Part shown: positions 22,501-33,900 of the stretch, piece after piece
How the letters are laid out: each line of letters begins with the position of its first letter
Position numbering within the stretch: position 1 is the first letter of the stretch
Source of the DNA: Branchiostoma belcheri
Taxonomy: Eukaryota; Chordata; Leptocardii; Amphioxiformes; Branchiostomatidae
Assembly (NCBI RefSeq): GCF_001625305.1
Contig: NW_017804464.1
Coordinates: 4,215,295-4,279,294, forward strand
Length of the DNA stretch: 64,000 bases
Direction of reading: 5' to 3'
The notes under the pieces: generated by a model
Told to the model about the DNA's origin: nothing
What the model saw: only the letters and a program-made list of their open reading frames with translations
Databases searched by the model: none
Program-made: the position numbers and the translations under genes

Positions 22501-25500
22501 AACAGTACATCCCTCCCTCATGTTGCTGTGCTAAACAGCCCTCGTACCTGCATGGTGGCATACTCTGGGGAACGGTTCTTCAGCATGTACCCTGCCGCCA
22601 TGCTACGCATCGAACTCCCCATCTTCCCCATGATGCCCTGCGCCTGTTTTCGGTGTGACGCCAATTCCTATATATACAGATAACAGAATATATATCCAAG
22701 TAGTTAGCATATCTGTAAGGCCTCTAAGGGAAAAAATGTTGACTTTCCTGTTTCCCGACTGACCCTAGAAAAAACTGCCAACCCTAGCATTTTTTGGGTG
22801 GAACCCTGCAAAGGGACATAAATTTTTCGAGCTGATTGACCCTTTCTAGCTCCATGACCTGACACCTGAGTGATGAAATGTTGTACAATTGGTTTTCCAA
22901 CATTGACATTGAGATATATAAGTTATATTTGACATTGAAAAATAAGATTATCCCTACCTACCGACCCTAATTTTTTCAGAACTGAAACAGGAAACAACAT
23001 TTTTGCCTAACGACATTCTATGTTAAACATGTCAATACAGTTTGTCAAGGTATTCAGCATAGCATTCTTGCCAAGAGTTACGTGAATTATAAGGATCTTT
23101 CACGAGATGTTAATATAAAGATCTGTTAAGACTCTCAAGAAATACCATGTTATAAAGTTATATACTGTGGTACATGTATCTTGTCAGTCATTGCTACATG
23201 TCTTCAACTGAGAGCTACTTAAAACAACAATCATGAATCAAAAATCAAACTTCTACAAACAAGGGAAGGCAACTTGCGAACATTGCACAAACCACAGAGA
23301 TAACTGAAGGGAAAATAATAATTTACAGAAAACTACATCTAGGTGCCAGCGCAGGTGTAGAGTGTGACTTGGAAAGAACACAAGGAACAAAAAATGTAGA
23401 TCACTGAACAATTACAACAAAATCACAAGACGTCATTTTTAGACATGACAATCGAAATAATCAACAATTGATTTTAGGGAATTTGAAAATCACAAGGTCA
23501 GGTAGGAATGCACACAGAGCACAGAAAACCAAACCTTTTTAAAACATTCAACAAAGGAGCAGGGGAGGGGATAGTGCTGTGTACCTAAACCCACATTCAG
23601 GTTTAGGTCCGGATTCAAGTCTAGAGGTTAAGGTTCAGTTCCAGACTTGTAAGTCCGGACCTAAACCCATGGCATATACGAAATTGCATATTGGCAACCT
23701 TGTAATGTTGTTTGGGCAAAACTTTGGCCACATGACATGAAGGCTGACACTTGACGATGCCCAATGGCAATGTTTTCTTCATTTTGCAGCACAGATTTTG
23801 CAATCAATGGAAGGTTTTAGGTGGTTTGGAAAGAAAAGGGGTACGTGATATGGGTTTTTCTTGTAATAAGTCCAGAATCGGTTCTTGACTTTCAGTTTTT
23901 TTGGGACTTGAACCTAAACATTTTTACAAGTCTGGAATCGGTCCAGCGAACTGGTACACAGCACTAGGAGGGGGAGCTGAATGCTTTTGACATTGTTCAG
24001 TAGAGACAGTGTTTTGTTTTTATCACACAGACACCTGAACTATGAAGCATCCGTTACCCATGCCTTAGCTGTCAGGAAGATGGTCAGATTCTCGTTAAAC
24101 GACAGCGTGGGATGGTCCACGATCCGCGACAGGAACTTTTGCAGCGCCGCCTGGCGAGTTTTCAGGAACTCCGGGCTGAAGCGGTCCAAACGACGGAAGG
24201 AATGTTTCTCGGGGAGGGGCTGCAAGGAAGGTGGAGAAAAATTAAGTAGAGGTTTGCAAACTAAAAGTTGCAGTACAGGGTGGTCAGAAAATATGCCTCC
24301 CAGAACGTTTTGAAAAGAAGAGTCTTATAATTATGTGCAACATCTAACTATTTTTTCCAATGATTGTCTCTTAAGGCAGTATTAGCTAAGTATCACATGT
24401 TTCTGGAGGTACCTAAGCTAAGGAGGTACCTAAGCTGAATGCTTACAGAAGGAAAGCATATTGTTTTTTCCCTGTATCTTCTTCCTCTTCTTCTCCAAAC
24501 AAATGAGGTCAATGACCTGAACGAGATGTCTGTCACCACGTTAACTAGTGTTGGGTTACATCATGTTGCAATTTTATAGCAGGAGGGATTTAGACTCCTG
24601 TCAACATGAATGTGTTTGAATAAGAATTAACATAACAAACCATATGTGAAGGTAAACATTATGCATTTTCTTTGCAAAAGTTTAACCTTTCTAGTTGCCT
24701 ACATATCTACTTGTACCAGTACCAAACATAAGAAAGGGGTCCTCACGGGTATAAGGTGAGTTGGGTTGGTTGCCTCGAGTCGTTCTCGCAGCCACAGGAA
24801 GTCCTGGTAGCGCCGGCGTACAACGTACTCGTGGGAGTCATAGTCACTCCGCGTCGTCTGGGGAGGAAACATGCGAGTTGTGGGAATTGTGGGTTAAGCA
24901 TCTTGAGTAGCTAAATTCATGTTTAGGTTGAGGTCCAGTTTAGGTTCAGGTCCTTACTTTTAAGTTATGCATATACAAAATTGCATGTTGGTTAACATTT
25001 TGTAGTGTGCAGTGTGCATCAGGGATTAGAAGCAACATATCAAAATGTATTGTTTGCACAATACATTTTGATATGTTGCTTCTAATCCCTGATGTTTCTG
25101 GGTGAAACTATGGCCACATAATTACGAATCTAGACTGACACATTACAATGCCTTGAGGCAATGTTTTCTTCACTTTGCAGTGCAAATTTTTCAATGTATG
25201 GAAAGCTTTAGGTGGTTTAGAACGAAAAAGGGAATGTGACATGATTTTCTTTTTTTGGATGTCGGGTTCCCAATGTTCAATTGCTTCTTTTCTTAAACCT
25301 AAACATTTTTACCAATCCAGTGAACTGGTACACAATACTTATATTGGGTGTAGGACAAAGGCTAGCAATAATACATGATGTTAAATGTCTGTTTTAATAC
25401 ATAATTTCAGGATGAAATAGGACCGTACCTTAGTGGTGACCCTGTAGGTGATATAGGACTCCATGTTGGTGATGTGTTTCTCAGGGTCATCCACGGTCAC

Positions 25501-27347
25501 AAACAGGTCATGCACATCCGAGGCCAGGGCATCGTCCAATCGCAGGCCAGCGAGCGACGACTGGGTCAACGCCGTGATGTCATCTCTTGTGGACTTTGCG
25601 TCACCCTGGTTTGAACAGGAGAAAACGGGACGGTTCAGTTTAAGCCTGGTACAACAGACTGATACACCCTCTTGTACCACTCTACTCTGATAATATCTCT
25701 AGCCAGTGTTAGAAATACTGCAGTCTACATTTTGCAGAGACATTTTCAATGTTGCAGAACAAAAATTAAGCAACCTGCAATTTCGCAGGCTGAAAAAATC
25801 AGGCTAGGGGTTCAACATTGGTTATTGTGTTTACTACTAAACTGATAATATACAAATAGGTTTGAATGTATTTTTCAAATTACATGCAATTTTGCGTATG
25901 ATATGGTTTAGATCCAGACTTTTAAGTATGTATTTGCAGAAAGTATTTCTGAATTGCAGAACAAAATTTTGACATTCCGCAATATTGCAGAACACTGCAA
26001 AAAAGTTTTCCACCACTGCTAGTCAATGTACTATGTAAGACAAGAGTTACCTCAAGCTATCTGATTGCTTAATGGCCATCCCATAAAATTAAGAAAGTTA
26101 TTGTTTAATAACCTGCAAGACTAGAAAATCAACATATTAAGATCATGAGTTTACAGGGATTTGTATACTTATTAACTAATTATATTAAACATTTGCTTTA
26201 TCATTCTGCCTATAACTGTCTCAATGGCAATACAGTCATACAAATTTGAACACACATCATGGTGAATTTGAATGGTTGTTTCAAGTGTTGATTCATTGAG
26301 GATTGTGCTGTTTTTTTGCCCTTCTGTATTAAAAGCAGTTTTACCCCTCCATCTGTTTCTGCCTGTCTCAATGACATACAAATAGTCATACAAATTTGAA
26401 CACACATTAAGATAAATTTGATTGGTTAGTTCAAAAATAGTTGGTTGAAGTGTTGATTCATTGATTGGTTGATTGTGCTGGGTGTTTTTGTTTTTTTTTC
26501 CTTCTGTGCTGAAAGCAGTTTTACCTCTCCAGCATCTGTAAACAAAGTGTAGAAAGACCTGGGGGTGGGGCCACAATCAAGAGGTGTCTGAGGGAGTAGA
26601 AGGCATTATAATAATATAAATATAATGCATGAAAAAGTTATTATTACACTTTCTTACAAATTTCATTACATTGTTTTGTTGCTGCTTGTGGCACACCAAT
26701 TTTTCTTTAGAAACATGATACACTTTTTGCCAGTGTTCTTTATTTAAAGTGCAGTTAAATAAACATTTTTCAAGTCATAAAATTGTGGTTATCATCAATG
26801 AGAAAGACAAAGCCGTAATTTAATAAAACAATGCTCATTATGTCAAAATTTACTCGTATGATAAATGAAATGCAGCCACATTAGGCTTAGCTTTGAAATA
26901 TGGAAGATGCACAAATATTATATCAAACTGACATATGATATATATTTGAGTGGAAATGTTGGTAGTTTCAGTACATAATTTATTGTCAAAGTATTATCTA
27001 TGCACAATGACCATAGATGATAACAAAATGTGTAATTTATTGCGTTAAGATTTTTTGTTGTGGGTGATAAAAAAGCGGTCTACAGTACATGGGTAAATTT
27101 ACATTTCAGCCTCTTGTCTTTGGGATCAGGTGCAGCTTTGACACCTATGCTTTGTGCTGGGGTCACCCTGGTGCACACGACAATTCCAGCCCCTCCCTAC
27201 CTCTGCGCCCATGTCCAGCGATTCCTCCAGGTCCACGGTAGATGTGGTGATGTTGAGCGGGTCAATGTCCGGAGAAATCGGCCCGCTATAGCCACCTGGA
27301 CCGCTGGGCTGACCCTCAGAAAATCCACTGTCCGTTCCGTCCGCCAT
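19526..27347 (-). CDS. SNX30: Sorting nexin of the SNX7/SNX30 group (PX-BAR), 513 aa
   Basis: Coding exons (transcript order): 27347-27201, 25605-25429, 24857-24747, 24219-24058, 22667-22548, 22226-22151, 21977-21778, 21227-21141, 20488-20384, 20241-20089, 19729-19526; phase closes at a TGA. Such nexins coat endosomal tubules and act in recycling and autophagy. The PX domain (about 80-199) shows [24 protein letters not shown], the phosphoinositide-binding [14 protein letters not shown] (from 122), [13 protein letters not shown] and [18 protein letters not shown]. The BAR region (about 210-470) shows [28 protein letters not shown] and [14 protein letters not shown]. These match SNX7 and SNX30 about equally, as expected for a pre-duplication orthologue; the symbol is chosen because INIP is the neighbour. 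The 5' end faces INIP. Odd: a C-terminal tail with several ATPT-type repeats, absent from the human proteins as I recall them, encoded by a GGGCGTGGC-rich stretch. Human relatives are shorter (about 387 and 437 aa). Confidence 0.92.
19865..20065 (-). mobile_element. Repeat family C, copy a (motif-carrying element)
   Basis: Same order of blocks as the other family C copies, inverted: purine-rich AGAAGAAG run, AGGTCACTGACCT (19985-19997), GTTACCATGGTGAC, GTTGCAATTTTATAGCAGGA-like block. Lies in the sorting-nexin intron before its last exon. Confidence 0.7.
20684..20757 (-). mobile_element. LINE 3' tail fragment
   Basis: On the minus strand it carries GAAGGGCGGTTATATA followed by TATATAGATACAGATACA. 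This is the same terminal sequence as the LINE fragments at 53640-54060 and 61985-62400. It lies in a sorting-nexin intron. Confidence 0.5.
20788..21025. mobile_element. MITE family D, copy 1
   Basis: Inverted ends AGCACGTTGGCAGAACGTAC and GTACGTCCTGCCGACATG. The same ends and interior occur at 47399-47650 and 56741-56988. It has no open frame of note and lies in the intron before exon 9 of the sorting nexin. Confidence 0.7.
22730..23012. mobile_element. TIR element family E, copy 1
   Basis: The left end has AAAATGTTGACTTTCCTGTT and the right end its mirror (AACAGGAAACAACATTTTT). The interior has ACTGACCCTAGAAAAAACTG and GACACCTGAGTGATGAAA. The same blocks occur at 42417-43543, and a right-end fragment lies at about 7930-7975. 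Confidence 0.65.
23572..23966. mobile_element. hAT-like MITE, family A, copy 2
   Basis: Ends TAGTGCTGTGTACC and GGTACACAGCACTA, flanked by GGAGGGGA (23564-23571) and GGAGGGGG (23967-23974), 7 of 8 matching. Homologous to 8224-8612 in the opposite orientation. Confidence 0.8.
24450..24697 (+). mobile_element. Repeat family C, copy b
   Basis: Blocks in order: GAAGGAAAGCATATTG, pyrimidine-rich CTTCCTCTTCTTCTCC, AGGTCAATGACCT (24506-24518), GTTGGGTTACATCATGTTGC, TTATAGCAGGAGGGATTTAG, AAGGTAAACATTATGCATTT, and the end CTTTCTAG followed by T. In the sorting-nexin intron between PX exons. Confidence 0.75.
24905..25345. mobile_element. Diverged hAT family A copy carrying a perfect inverted-repeat insertion
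   Basis: The outer sequence tracks 23590-23960 in order (GGTTCAGGTCC, ATTGCATGTTGG, CTATGGCCACAT, GGTGGTTTAGAA, GAACTGGTACACA) but has decayed ends. Between the ATTGCATGTTGG and GGCCACAT blocks lies the palindrome at 25017-25094, which is absent from the other copies. Confidence 0.6.
25017..25094. repeat. Perfect inverted repeat, 36-base arms, 6-base loop
   Basis: The left arm 25017-25052 begins CATCAGGGATTAGAAGCAAC. The right arm 25059-25094 is its exact reverse complement, ending CTTCTAATCCCTGATG. The loop is TTTGCA. With no mismatch in 36 pairs the copy is young or maintained. The host element copies lack it, so it is a nested insertion. Confidence 0.9.
25704..26018. mobile_element. CAGNG-ended hAT-like element
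   Basis: Starts CAGTGTTAGAAATAC and ends TTTTCCACCACTG. Flanks CTAGC (25699-25703) and CTAGT (26019-26023) match at 4 of 5. The interior repeats TGCAGAACAAAATTTTG-like words. A partial relative lies at about 19781-19860. Confidence 0.6.
26203..26530. repeat. Two-copy tandem duplication in sorting-nexin intron 1
   Basis: CTGTCTCAATG, GTCATACAAATTTGAACACA, AAGTGTTGATTCATTGA and AAAGCAGTTTTACC occur in the same order at about 26216-26348 and 26370-26525. The unit is 150-180 bases with small internal gains. Confidence 0.75.
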
Positions 27348-27845
27348 CTTGGTGCATACGTCACCCAGTTGTCCTATGTGTTCTTCTGAATGCCTAAAAA
27401 GAAATGAACATCAGTTTACCTTGTTGGTCAAATTTATGCCTAAAACGTAACAATTTCATCCGTTTAAAACTTAAATTCTACTTGTTTATGTACAAAAATT
27501 CATTCAAAAGAGTTAAAAAAACAATATAATTTGGTAAATAACCTAAAAATAAAAGGCACACATTTATGAAACAATGAACACAATATTTGGGTCCTTCAGT
27601 TTGCAGGTGATTCGGACGTGATCTTGGTTGGTTTGTGAAATGAATTGACAGCTGAAATGAGTGATCTTCGTGGTTAAATGCACCTGAAAACACCTGGGTT
27701 TTGGTGATACAGGTCTCTGATAAGCTCTACACCATAGTTTTTTGGACAAATGCTATATAATTTCTTAGTACGTAAACGTACGGACAGAGGATTCATCAAA
27801 CCAAACTGATTCAAAAGATTTTAGCAGAAATTCCTAGTAGTATAT
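27348..27845. promoter_or_regulatory. Divergent promoter between the sorting nexin and INIP
   Basis: The start codons of two head-to-head genes (sorting nexin on minus, INIP on plus) are 498 bases apart. No other gene fits between them, so both promoters and 5' untranslated regions must lie here unless upstream exons exist. No TATA box is obvious at a fixed distance from either start. The same two genes are divergent neighbours in human. Confidence 0.7.
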
Positions 27846-29221
27846 ATGGCTTCAACCAACCCTAATTCTCAAGGTAGGACAAGACTAAAGGCATACACGT
27901 GGTCATATTACATGCTAACGGGTCATTGCAACTGTATCTGAGTTTGCGTCCCTGACAATACATGTAATTAATGTCAAAAATATGTATTAATGCATGATGT
28001 CAGCCATTAGCTTATTTTGTAATTTCTCAGTCAGCAACTTGAGATAGAACAATAAGCTGGTGTCAGCATGCACACATTCTGCATGACATGTAATGTTACA
28101 TGTTCTGTACTTCTTTGTTAACAGCTGCTGCACCCAACAGTTATACATATACGTACAACTTTAGTGTATATTGATTCATGTATATTGTTGAGCTCTTATT
28201 ATATAAGGCAGGGTGTCAGAGCTCAATATTGCATTTCACGTTTTCCAGAAGTGCAACAAAACCGCTCCAAAATCCTGGCTGACCTTCAGCAGCAGAAGAA
28301 GAAGCTCATGCAGAGGTGAGTGAAAGGTCATCAAGTCAGAGGTCAAGTTTAGAGAAAAGCATCATGTCATCTAGGTCACAGGACATTTCAATCTTGACCT
28401 AAAGATGTGCACATGGGTATTGATATGTTACTGTGGCAATAAAAACTGTCAAAGTCTTTTCCTCTATTATTCAAACTCATACATATTTTTTTTTGTTCAA
28501 TCATAGGAAAGAGCCTACAGGCATCAGGGACCAGATGGAAGTGCAACATATGAATCAGGCACAGAGACAGGCTTTACAGGTAAACATGCATGCACGGCAG
28601 TCAGACTTTACAGCTAGGCCACTGGGATATAAGCCAGGCAAAAATAGTTATTACAGTGGTATGTGTAAGTGGATACATTCATGCCCATTACTTCTTGTCA
28701 TTTAAATCGTAAAACTGATGTAGGACAAAAATGTTGAAAGGTAACCTTTGCAAAGCAAAATGCATAATGTTCACCTTCGCATGTGGTCTGCTCTATTGAT
28801 TCTTACTTAAACACATTTATATATATGGTGACAGGAGTGTAAATCCCTCCTGCTATAAAATTGCATACAAACCCAACACTAGTTACTTTGGTAACAGACA
28901 GTCTGGTTCAGGTCATTGACCTTTTTGATTTGGAGAAGAGGAAACAGAGCAAAACATTGTTTTCCCTTGATAGACATAATTAATTAAGTTACATTTTGTT
29001 ATGAAGATTACCTATTTCTTATAATTTCTTTTAATGTCTTTGTCTATGTACAGAATTTATTGCTGAAGGTCTACATGTATGTATTAACATGATACTCAAT
29101 TTTCCCCTTGCAGCATGCCCATGCCAACTCCTTTGGCTACTTTGTGCCTCAGGACTCTTCATTTGGAAACCTGATCCTCCCAGTTCTACCTCGAGTAGAG
29201 GACAGCCCCCCGCCAACATGA
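27846..29221 (+). CDS. INIP: SOSS complex subunit C (INTS3- and NABP-interacting protein), 91 aa
   Basis: Exons 27846-27873, 28249-28315, 28507-28579 and 29114-29221 join in phase to 276 bases with a TGA stop. SOSS (INTS3, an OB-fold single-strand binding protein and this small subunit) binds single-stranded DNA at double-strand breaks and promotes repair and checkpoint signalling in the nucleus. The last exon is almost unmistakable: HAHANSFGYFVPQDSSFGN then LILPVLPR, matching the vertebrate HAHAHSSGYFITQDSAFGN-LILPVLPR. Exon 2 gives NRSKILADLQQQKKKLMQR, matching the family's NRVAILAELDKEKRKLL. At 91 aa it is close to human (104 aa); the central stretch is shorter. The start ATG gives MASTNPNSQ, parallel to the human MAANSSGQG. 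It shares the divergent promoter with the sorting nexin. It would be easy to miss because no exon exceeds 108 coding bases. Confidence 0.93.
28736..28965 (-). mobile_element. Repeat family C, copy c
   Basis: Minus-strand copy in INIP intron 3: starts GAAAGGTAACCTTTGCAAAG, then TAATGTTCACCTTCGCAT, TCCCTCCTGCTATAAAATTG, AGTTACTTTGGTAACAGA and AGGTCATTGACCT (28910-28922). Confidence 0.7.
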
Positions 29222-30902
29222 TACTTGCTACATAGCTCTCCAAGCAGATGTTGGGAGGGATGATTGTAATGTTGTCTGGCTCCCCCTCCCAACATTATAT
29301 TCCATCCACAGAGCCATCTCCTTTCAGAAATGATCCTGGATAAGTTGTCACATTGATAAAACTTTCCATTATGCACATACATGAAAACAAGCCCTAAGTA
29401 AGCCTCCGTAGCAGGCTTATAGAACTGGTGGTTTGGTGGTCTTCGACTGTTTTCTGATCAGCCCAGTTCTAAACAGGGGTAATTCAATCAGGCCAGCTAT
29501 ATTGTCTATATGCAATCAGAAAATAGCACATTAAAGCTCCCAAAGACCCTGAAGGCCCCAAAACCCCCAGTTTTTGGTTACATAATGCTATGGAGGCTAC
29601 CCTAAGTAGACCTATACAGTCATTGTCTAGAATCTCGAGATGTAACACACTTAATGTCAGATTTAGCTTGTTACCACAGTGACAGTTGTCAACATGTATA
29701 GCTCATGGCAGAACATGAACATAAAGTGTGCTGCAGCATTATTTTTTGCACAATGTAATTCACTAAGTCTAACATTTATAAAATGTTAAATTTGCCTGTT
29801 AAAGTTACAGAAGTTTAGGACAGTACAGTATATGTGTTAACATTGTTTCCTGTGTTCTAACTTGTTTTGCATGTCCACTATTAAATATGATGTTACTAAT
29901 GTATCTCAAATGCAGGTAATCTCTAAATTACACATTATTACATCAAGGAATCCCAGAAATCATGGAATATGTATAATAAAAATTTAACTGTGCAATGATG
30001 TGTCACTTTTACCCATATGATAGAACAAGAGTCTTTAAGATCAGTTTGTCATGTAGTGGTAGGTGTTGAGGCTACATTGTATATGCATCAAGATTTAATA
30101 GATTTGTACAATCATTTCATGTTTTGTACTACATCCTTGTAGAGAAATCCTGGACCAGACTATGAAATGTAACTGTATTTGTAGCAATTTGCTCAATAAT
30201 TATCAATGTTCAAATAAGTAACAAATATCCCTTTACTCCATCCACTCTTTTGTAATAAAGATAACTCATTTTATACCATTGAGTTTGACATGTGTCACTT
30301 CAATATTGTGATGAAAAGAGATATAATAGATATATGATGACAATATATCCTAGATCAGGCAGGCTGCTGCTTAATGTTGAACAGGTTAACTTAAAACCAA
30401 GCAGTTTAAGGCAGTTTAGTGAGTGGATGTTTTCTTATGTTTACCGAAGGAAAACGTTTTTGCTCAGTGTCTTCCTCTTCTTCTTCCAAATAAGGTCAAT
30501 GACCAGGACCAGATGTCTGTCACCATGGTAACTGGTGTTGGGTTACATAATGTTGCAAGTGTCATGCAGAACTGAATTCATGGGGCTGCAGTTTGCTGTG
30601 TTATAATATAAATGAGATTGAGTAAGTGAAGGTAAACATTATGCATTTGCTTTGCAAATATTACTTTCTAGTTTGTATTACATTTTACAATGCACATAGA
30701 ATGCCAAATTTATGTTATTTGCACATCAACACATTGAAATCTAGTCTCATGCCACATTCCATCTGAAAAACTACAAAATGTCCTACAGCAAAAATGATTT
30801 GCTCAGCGCATGATTTACTACTGAAGGTAATAGAACTAGGCCAGCCTCACTCTGGTGCGGGATAAACAAGATGGCGACGTGAAGGTGGGAGGGCGCACAA
30901 CG
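29222..30902. other. INIP 3' untranslated region and INIP-STK11 spacer
   Basis: AT-rich sequence without exon-like frames. AATAAA occurs at 29975-29980 and 30254-30259; either could end the INIP transcript. A family C element lies at 30436-30670. The last 200 bases before the STK11 start codon should contain the STK11 promoter, but no defined element was recognised. Confidence 0.45.
30436..30670 (+). mobile_element. Repeat family C, copy d
   Basis: TTATGTTTACCGAAGGAAAA, pyrimidine run, AGGTCAATGACC, a perfect GTCACCATGGTAAC (30519-30532), GTTGGGTTACATAATGTTGC, then GCATTTGCTTTGCAAAT and TTTCTAG followed by T. It lies about 230 bases upstream of the STK11 start codon, so its motifs could act on that promoter. 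Confidence 0.75.
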
Positions 30903-33900
30903 ATGGCAGTGGACAAATCTCTTCCAGTCGAGGTTTCCCCTCCTAGGGAACACGAAATCATGGATCACATGGGACACATGGACGAGATGCAATTTATCAA
31001 CGACGAGGAAACCGGGATACCGTTTTTCCATCGCGTGGACTCGGCAGATTTGGTCTTGTACGCGCCGCGAAAAAAGCGAGCGAAAATGATAGGGAAGTAT
31101 CTGATGGGTGACTTGCTGGGGGAGGGGTCTTACGGAAAAGTAAAAGAAATGCTGGATTCGGAGAATCTGTGTCGAAGAGCCGTGAAGATCCTCAAGAAGA
31201 AGAAGCTGAGGAAGATTCCAAACGGTGAACAGAATGTTAAAAGGTGGGTAAGACGTCTCCGTTTGCGAGGTAAATAAAGTTCTTGTCCCTTTTTTAGGAC
31301 GCGCCCACCATCAGTAAACAAACATGCTTTTTGGTTCTCCACTGCCGTCCATGCCGTTTTGGCATGCAGTTTTTACAGCAATATTCCAACTAATTTGCCA
31401 TGACAAATAGTGTAATTTCTTGCAGTTTAAAATTGTATACTTTGTGGTGGTTTTGATTGAAGAACAGACCAGTTTTGAGGCCAGAAAATTATTAAGATCG
31501 ATCTCGTTCTCTCATGGAACAGAACATGCACGTGCCCCCCTCCCCACTCAAGTCAGAGGCACATGATTTTTGGTACAGAAATAGACGACAGCACCACAAA
31601 TTATTTGCCCACACTATTTGTTCAAAGAATATTTCCCATTTACTTAAACACACTTCTTCTTCTTGCGTACTCTCTAACCACCCCTACTGGGGTATCACTG
31701 AGAGGGGGGGGGTGCGACGGACTATGGCTGCGCGGCCAGAAGCCCGGCCTTGAAGGCCTCCACTGTCTGGGCTTTTACAAGCTGGCCCGGTAACTTGTTC
31801 CACTCATTTATCGTTCTTGGAAAAAAAGAAAATCTAAAACAGTCTGTTTTGGCAGGTATTGCTTGATACTTATATTCATGACTTCCTCTGGTACGCCTAT
31901 GGGCAGGTTTGAGGTATTGTTCCATTTGGATATTAATATGTCCATGAGTAATTTTATACAAAGATATCAAGCGAGCGGTTCTCCTTCTGTCAACAAGTAA
32001 CGGCCACTGGAGGCGCTTTAGCATGTCAGAAACACTGCTGGTATAGTCATAATCACTAACAGCCATTCGCGCCGCCCTTCGTTGGACTCGCTCCAACGCC
32101 TGGGAACCACCGATGGTGTGGGGATCCCATACAGTCGCACAGTACTCCAGGTGTGGGCGTACAAGTGTTCTGTAGCATGTAGATTTGACACGAAGAGGAC
32201 AGTGCGAAAGGTTACGGCGGATGACTGCCAGTATCCTATTAGCTCTACCAGTGACATAATTTATATGTGTGTCCCATTTCATATCCTGTGATAGTTGGAC
32301 TCCAAGATATGGATGGGTTTTAACACTAGTAAGATTTTCTGAACATAATCGGTATTGTGTAATAATCGGGTTTCGCTTACGAGTAATATGAAGTGTGTGG
32401 CACTTTGAGGGGTTGAAGGACATTTGCCATGTGTCCTGCCACCGGGTCAGTGCATCGAGATCTTTTTGTAGATCAAGAGCATCTGAGGGTTTTTCAATAA
32501 CCCGGTACAACAGGCAGTCATCGGCAAACAAGCGCACACTAGAGGTCACAACACTCGGAAGATCATTGATATAAAGGAGAAACAAAAGCGGACCCAAAAC
32601 AGTGCCTTGCGGTACTCCAGACACTACCTTGGCGGGCTTAGAGGCCACACCATCAAGGACAACTGATTGGGTTCTTTGAGTGAGAAAAGCTTGCAGCCAT
32701 GTTAGTAATTTGCCAGAAATGCCATAGTGCTGGAGCTTATTCAGTAAGCGGCTGTGGGGGACCTTATCAAAAGCTTTACTGAAATCCAACACAATGGCGT
32801 CGACCTGCTTATTTAGGTCTAGAGTACTAGCCAAGTCATGGGTTGTCAAAAGTAGTTGACTCTCACATGATAGTCCTTTACGAAAACCGTGCTGTGTCGA
32901 AGATAATATATTATATTTGTCAAGGTGGCTCATGGTATGGCTATGTATAATATGTTCCAAAACTTTGCTACAAACTGAGGTGAGTGACACCGGCCTGTAG
33001 TTAACAGGTGAGGTTTTATCTCCCTTCTTAAAGATGGGGCTAATATTAGCGGCTCTCCAATCTGCTGGGACGTCGCCGGTGTCTAGTGACTGTGTAAAAA
33101 TAACCTGTAACACAGGTGCAATTTGGGTTGCTGTGATTTTTAATAATCTTGGTGAGAGTCCATCTGGGCCCGAGGCCTTGTTGGATTAAGCTTAGAAAGC
33201 TGTTTAGCGACACCATTCACCGATATGTAGAGAGGTGGTGCGTGCGGAGCCACAGGTCTCCCTAGGGATGGGGATGTTGGTTAGGTCCTCCTCTGTGAAG
33301 ACAGAACTAAACTGATCACCCANNNNNNNNNNNNNNNNNNNNATGTCAGGGTCCACCGTATCACAGAAGACCTGAAATTCTGCGGTCTTGTTTCGTATTG
33401 ACTGAAAGTTAACAACTGCAGCTCTGAGGGGTTTACCTCGTGATCGGTCCCTCGGTGGGTGGTTAGGGACTTGGCTAGTCGGGGTAGATGAGGCTACAGG
33501 TGAGCCTACAGAACTCCCTGAGCAGGAGCAGGGGCTAGAATCAGATGTCGGAAAAGCAAAACAGTTTGAGGTTTCAAATATAGTAGAATCAAACAAGCTG
33601 GAGCCAAGGTTAGGGAGACCGCAACTACAGCAGATCCATGATATGTTAGGGCGATTAATAGCGTTATACACTGGTGTCGACATGCCCATACAGTCTGTGT
33701 GATACCAGGTGTCACACGTGTCACAACAGACTGCCCTGCGCCCATCAACCTTCTCCCATTTAACAGCTCTGCGACACACGCCACAAGGGTACTTCGGAGC
33801 TCGTGGGCCAGGGTTGGGCTGAATGTCTCCACCCCGTAGTATAAGAAGAAGAATATATAACACAGTAGCCTTTGGTTTCCTTAAAAGAATCCAATTCTGA

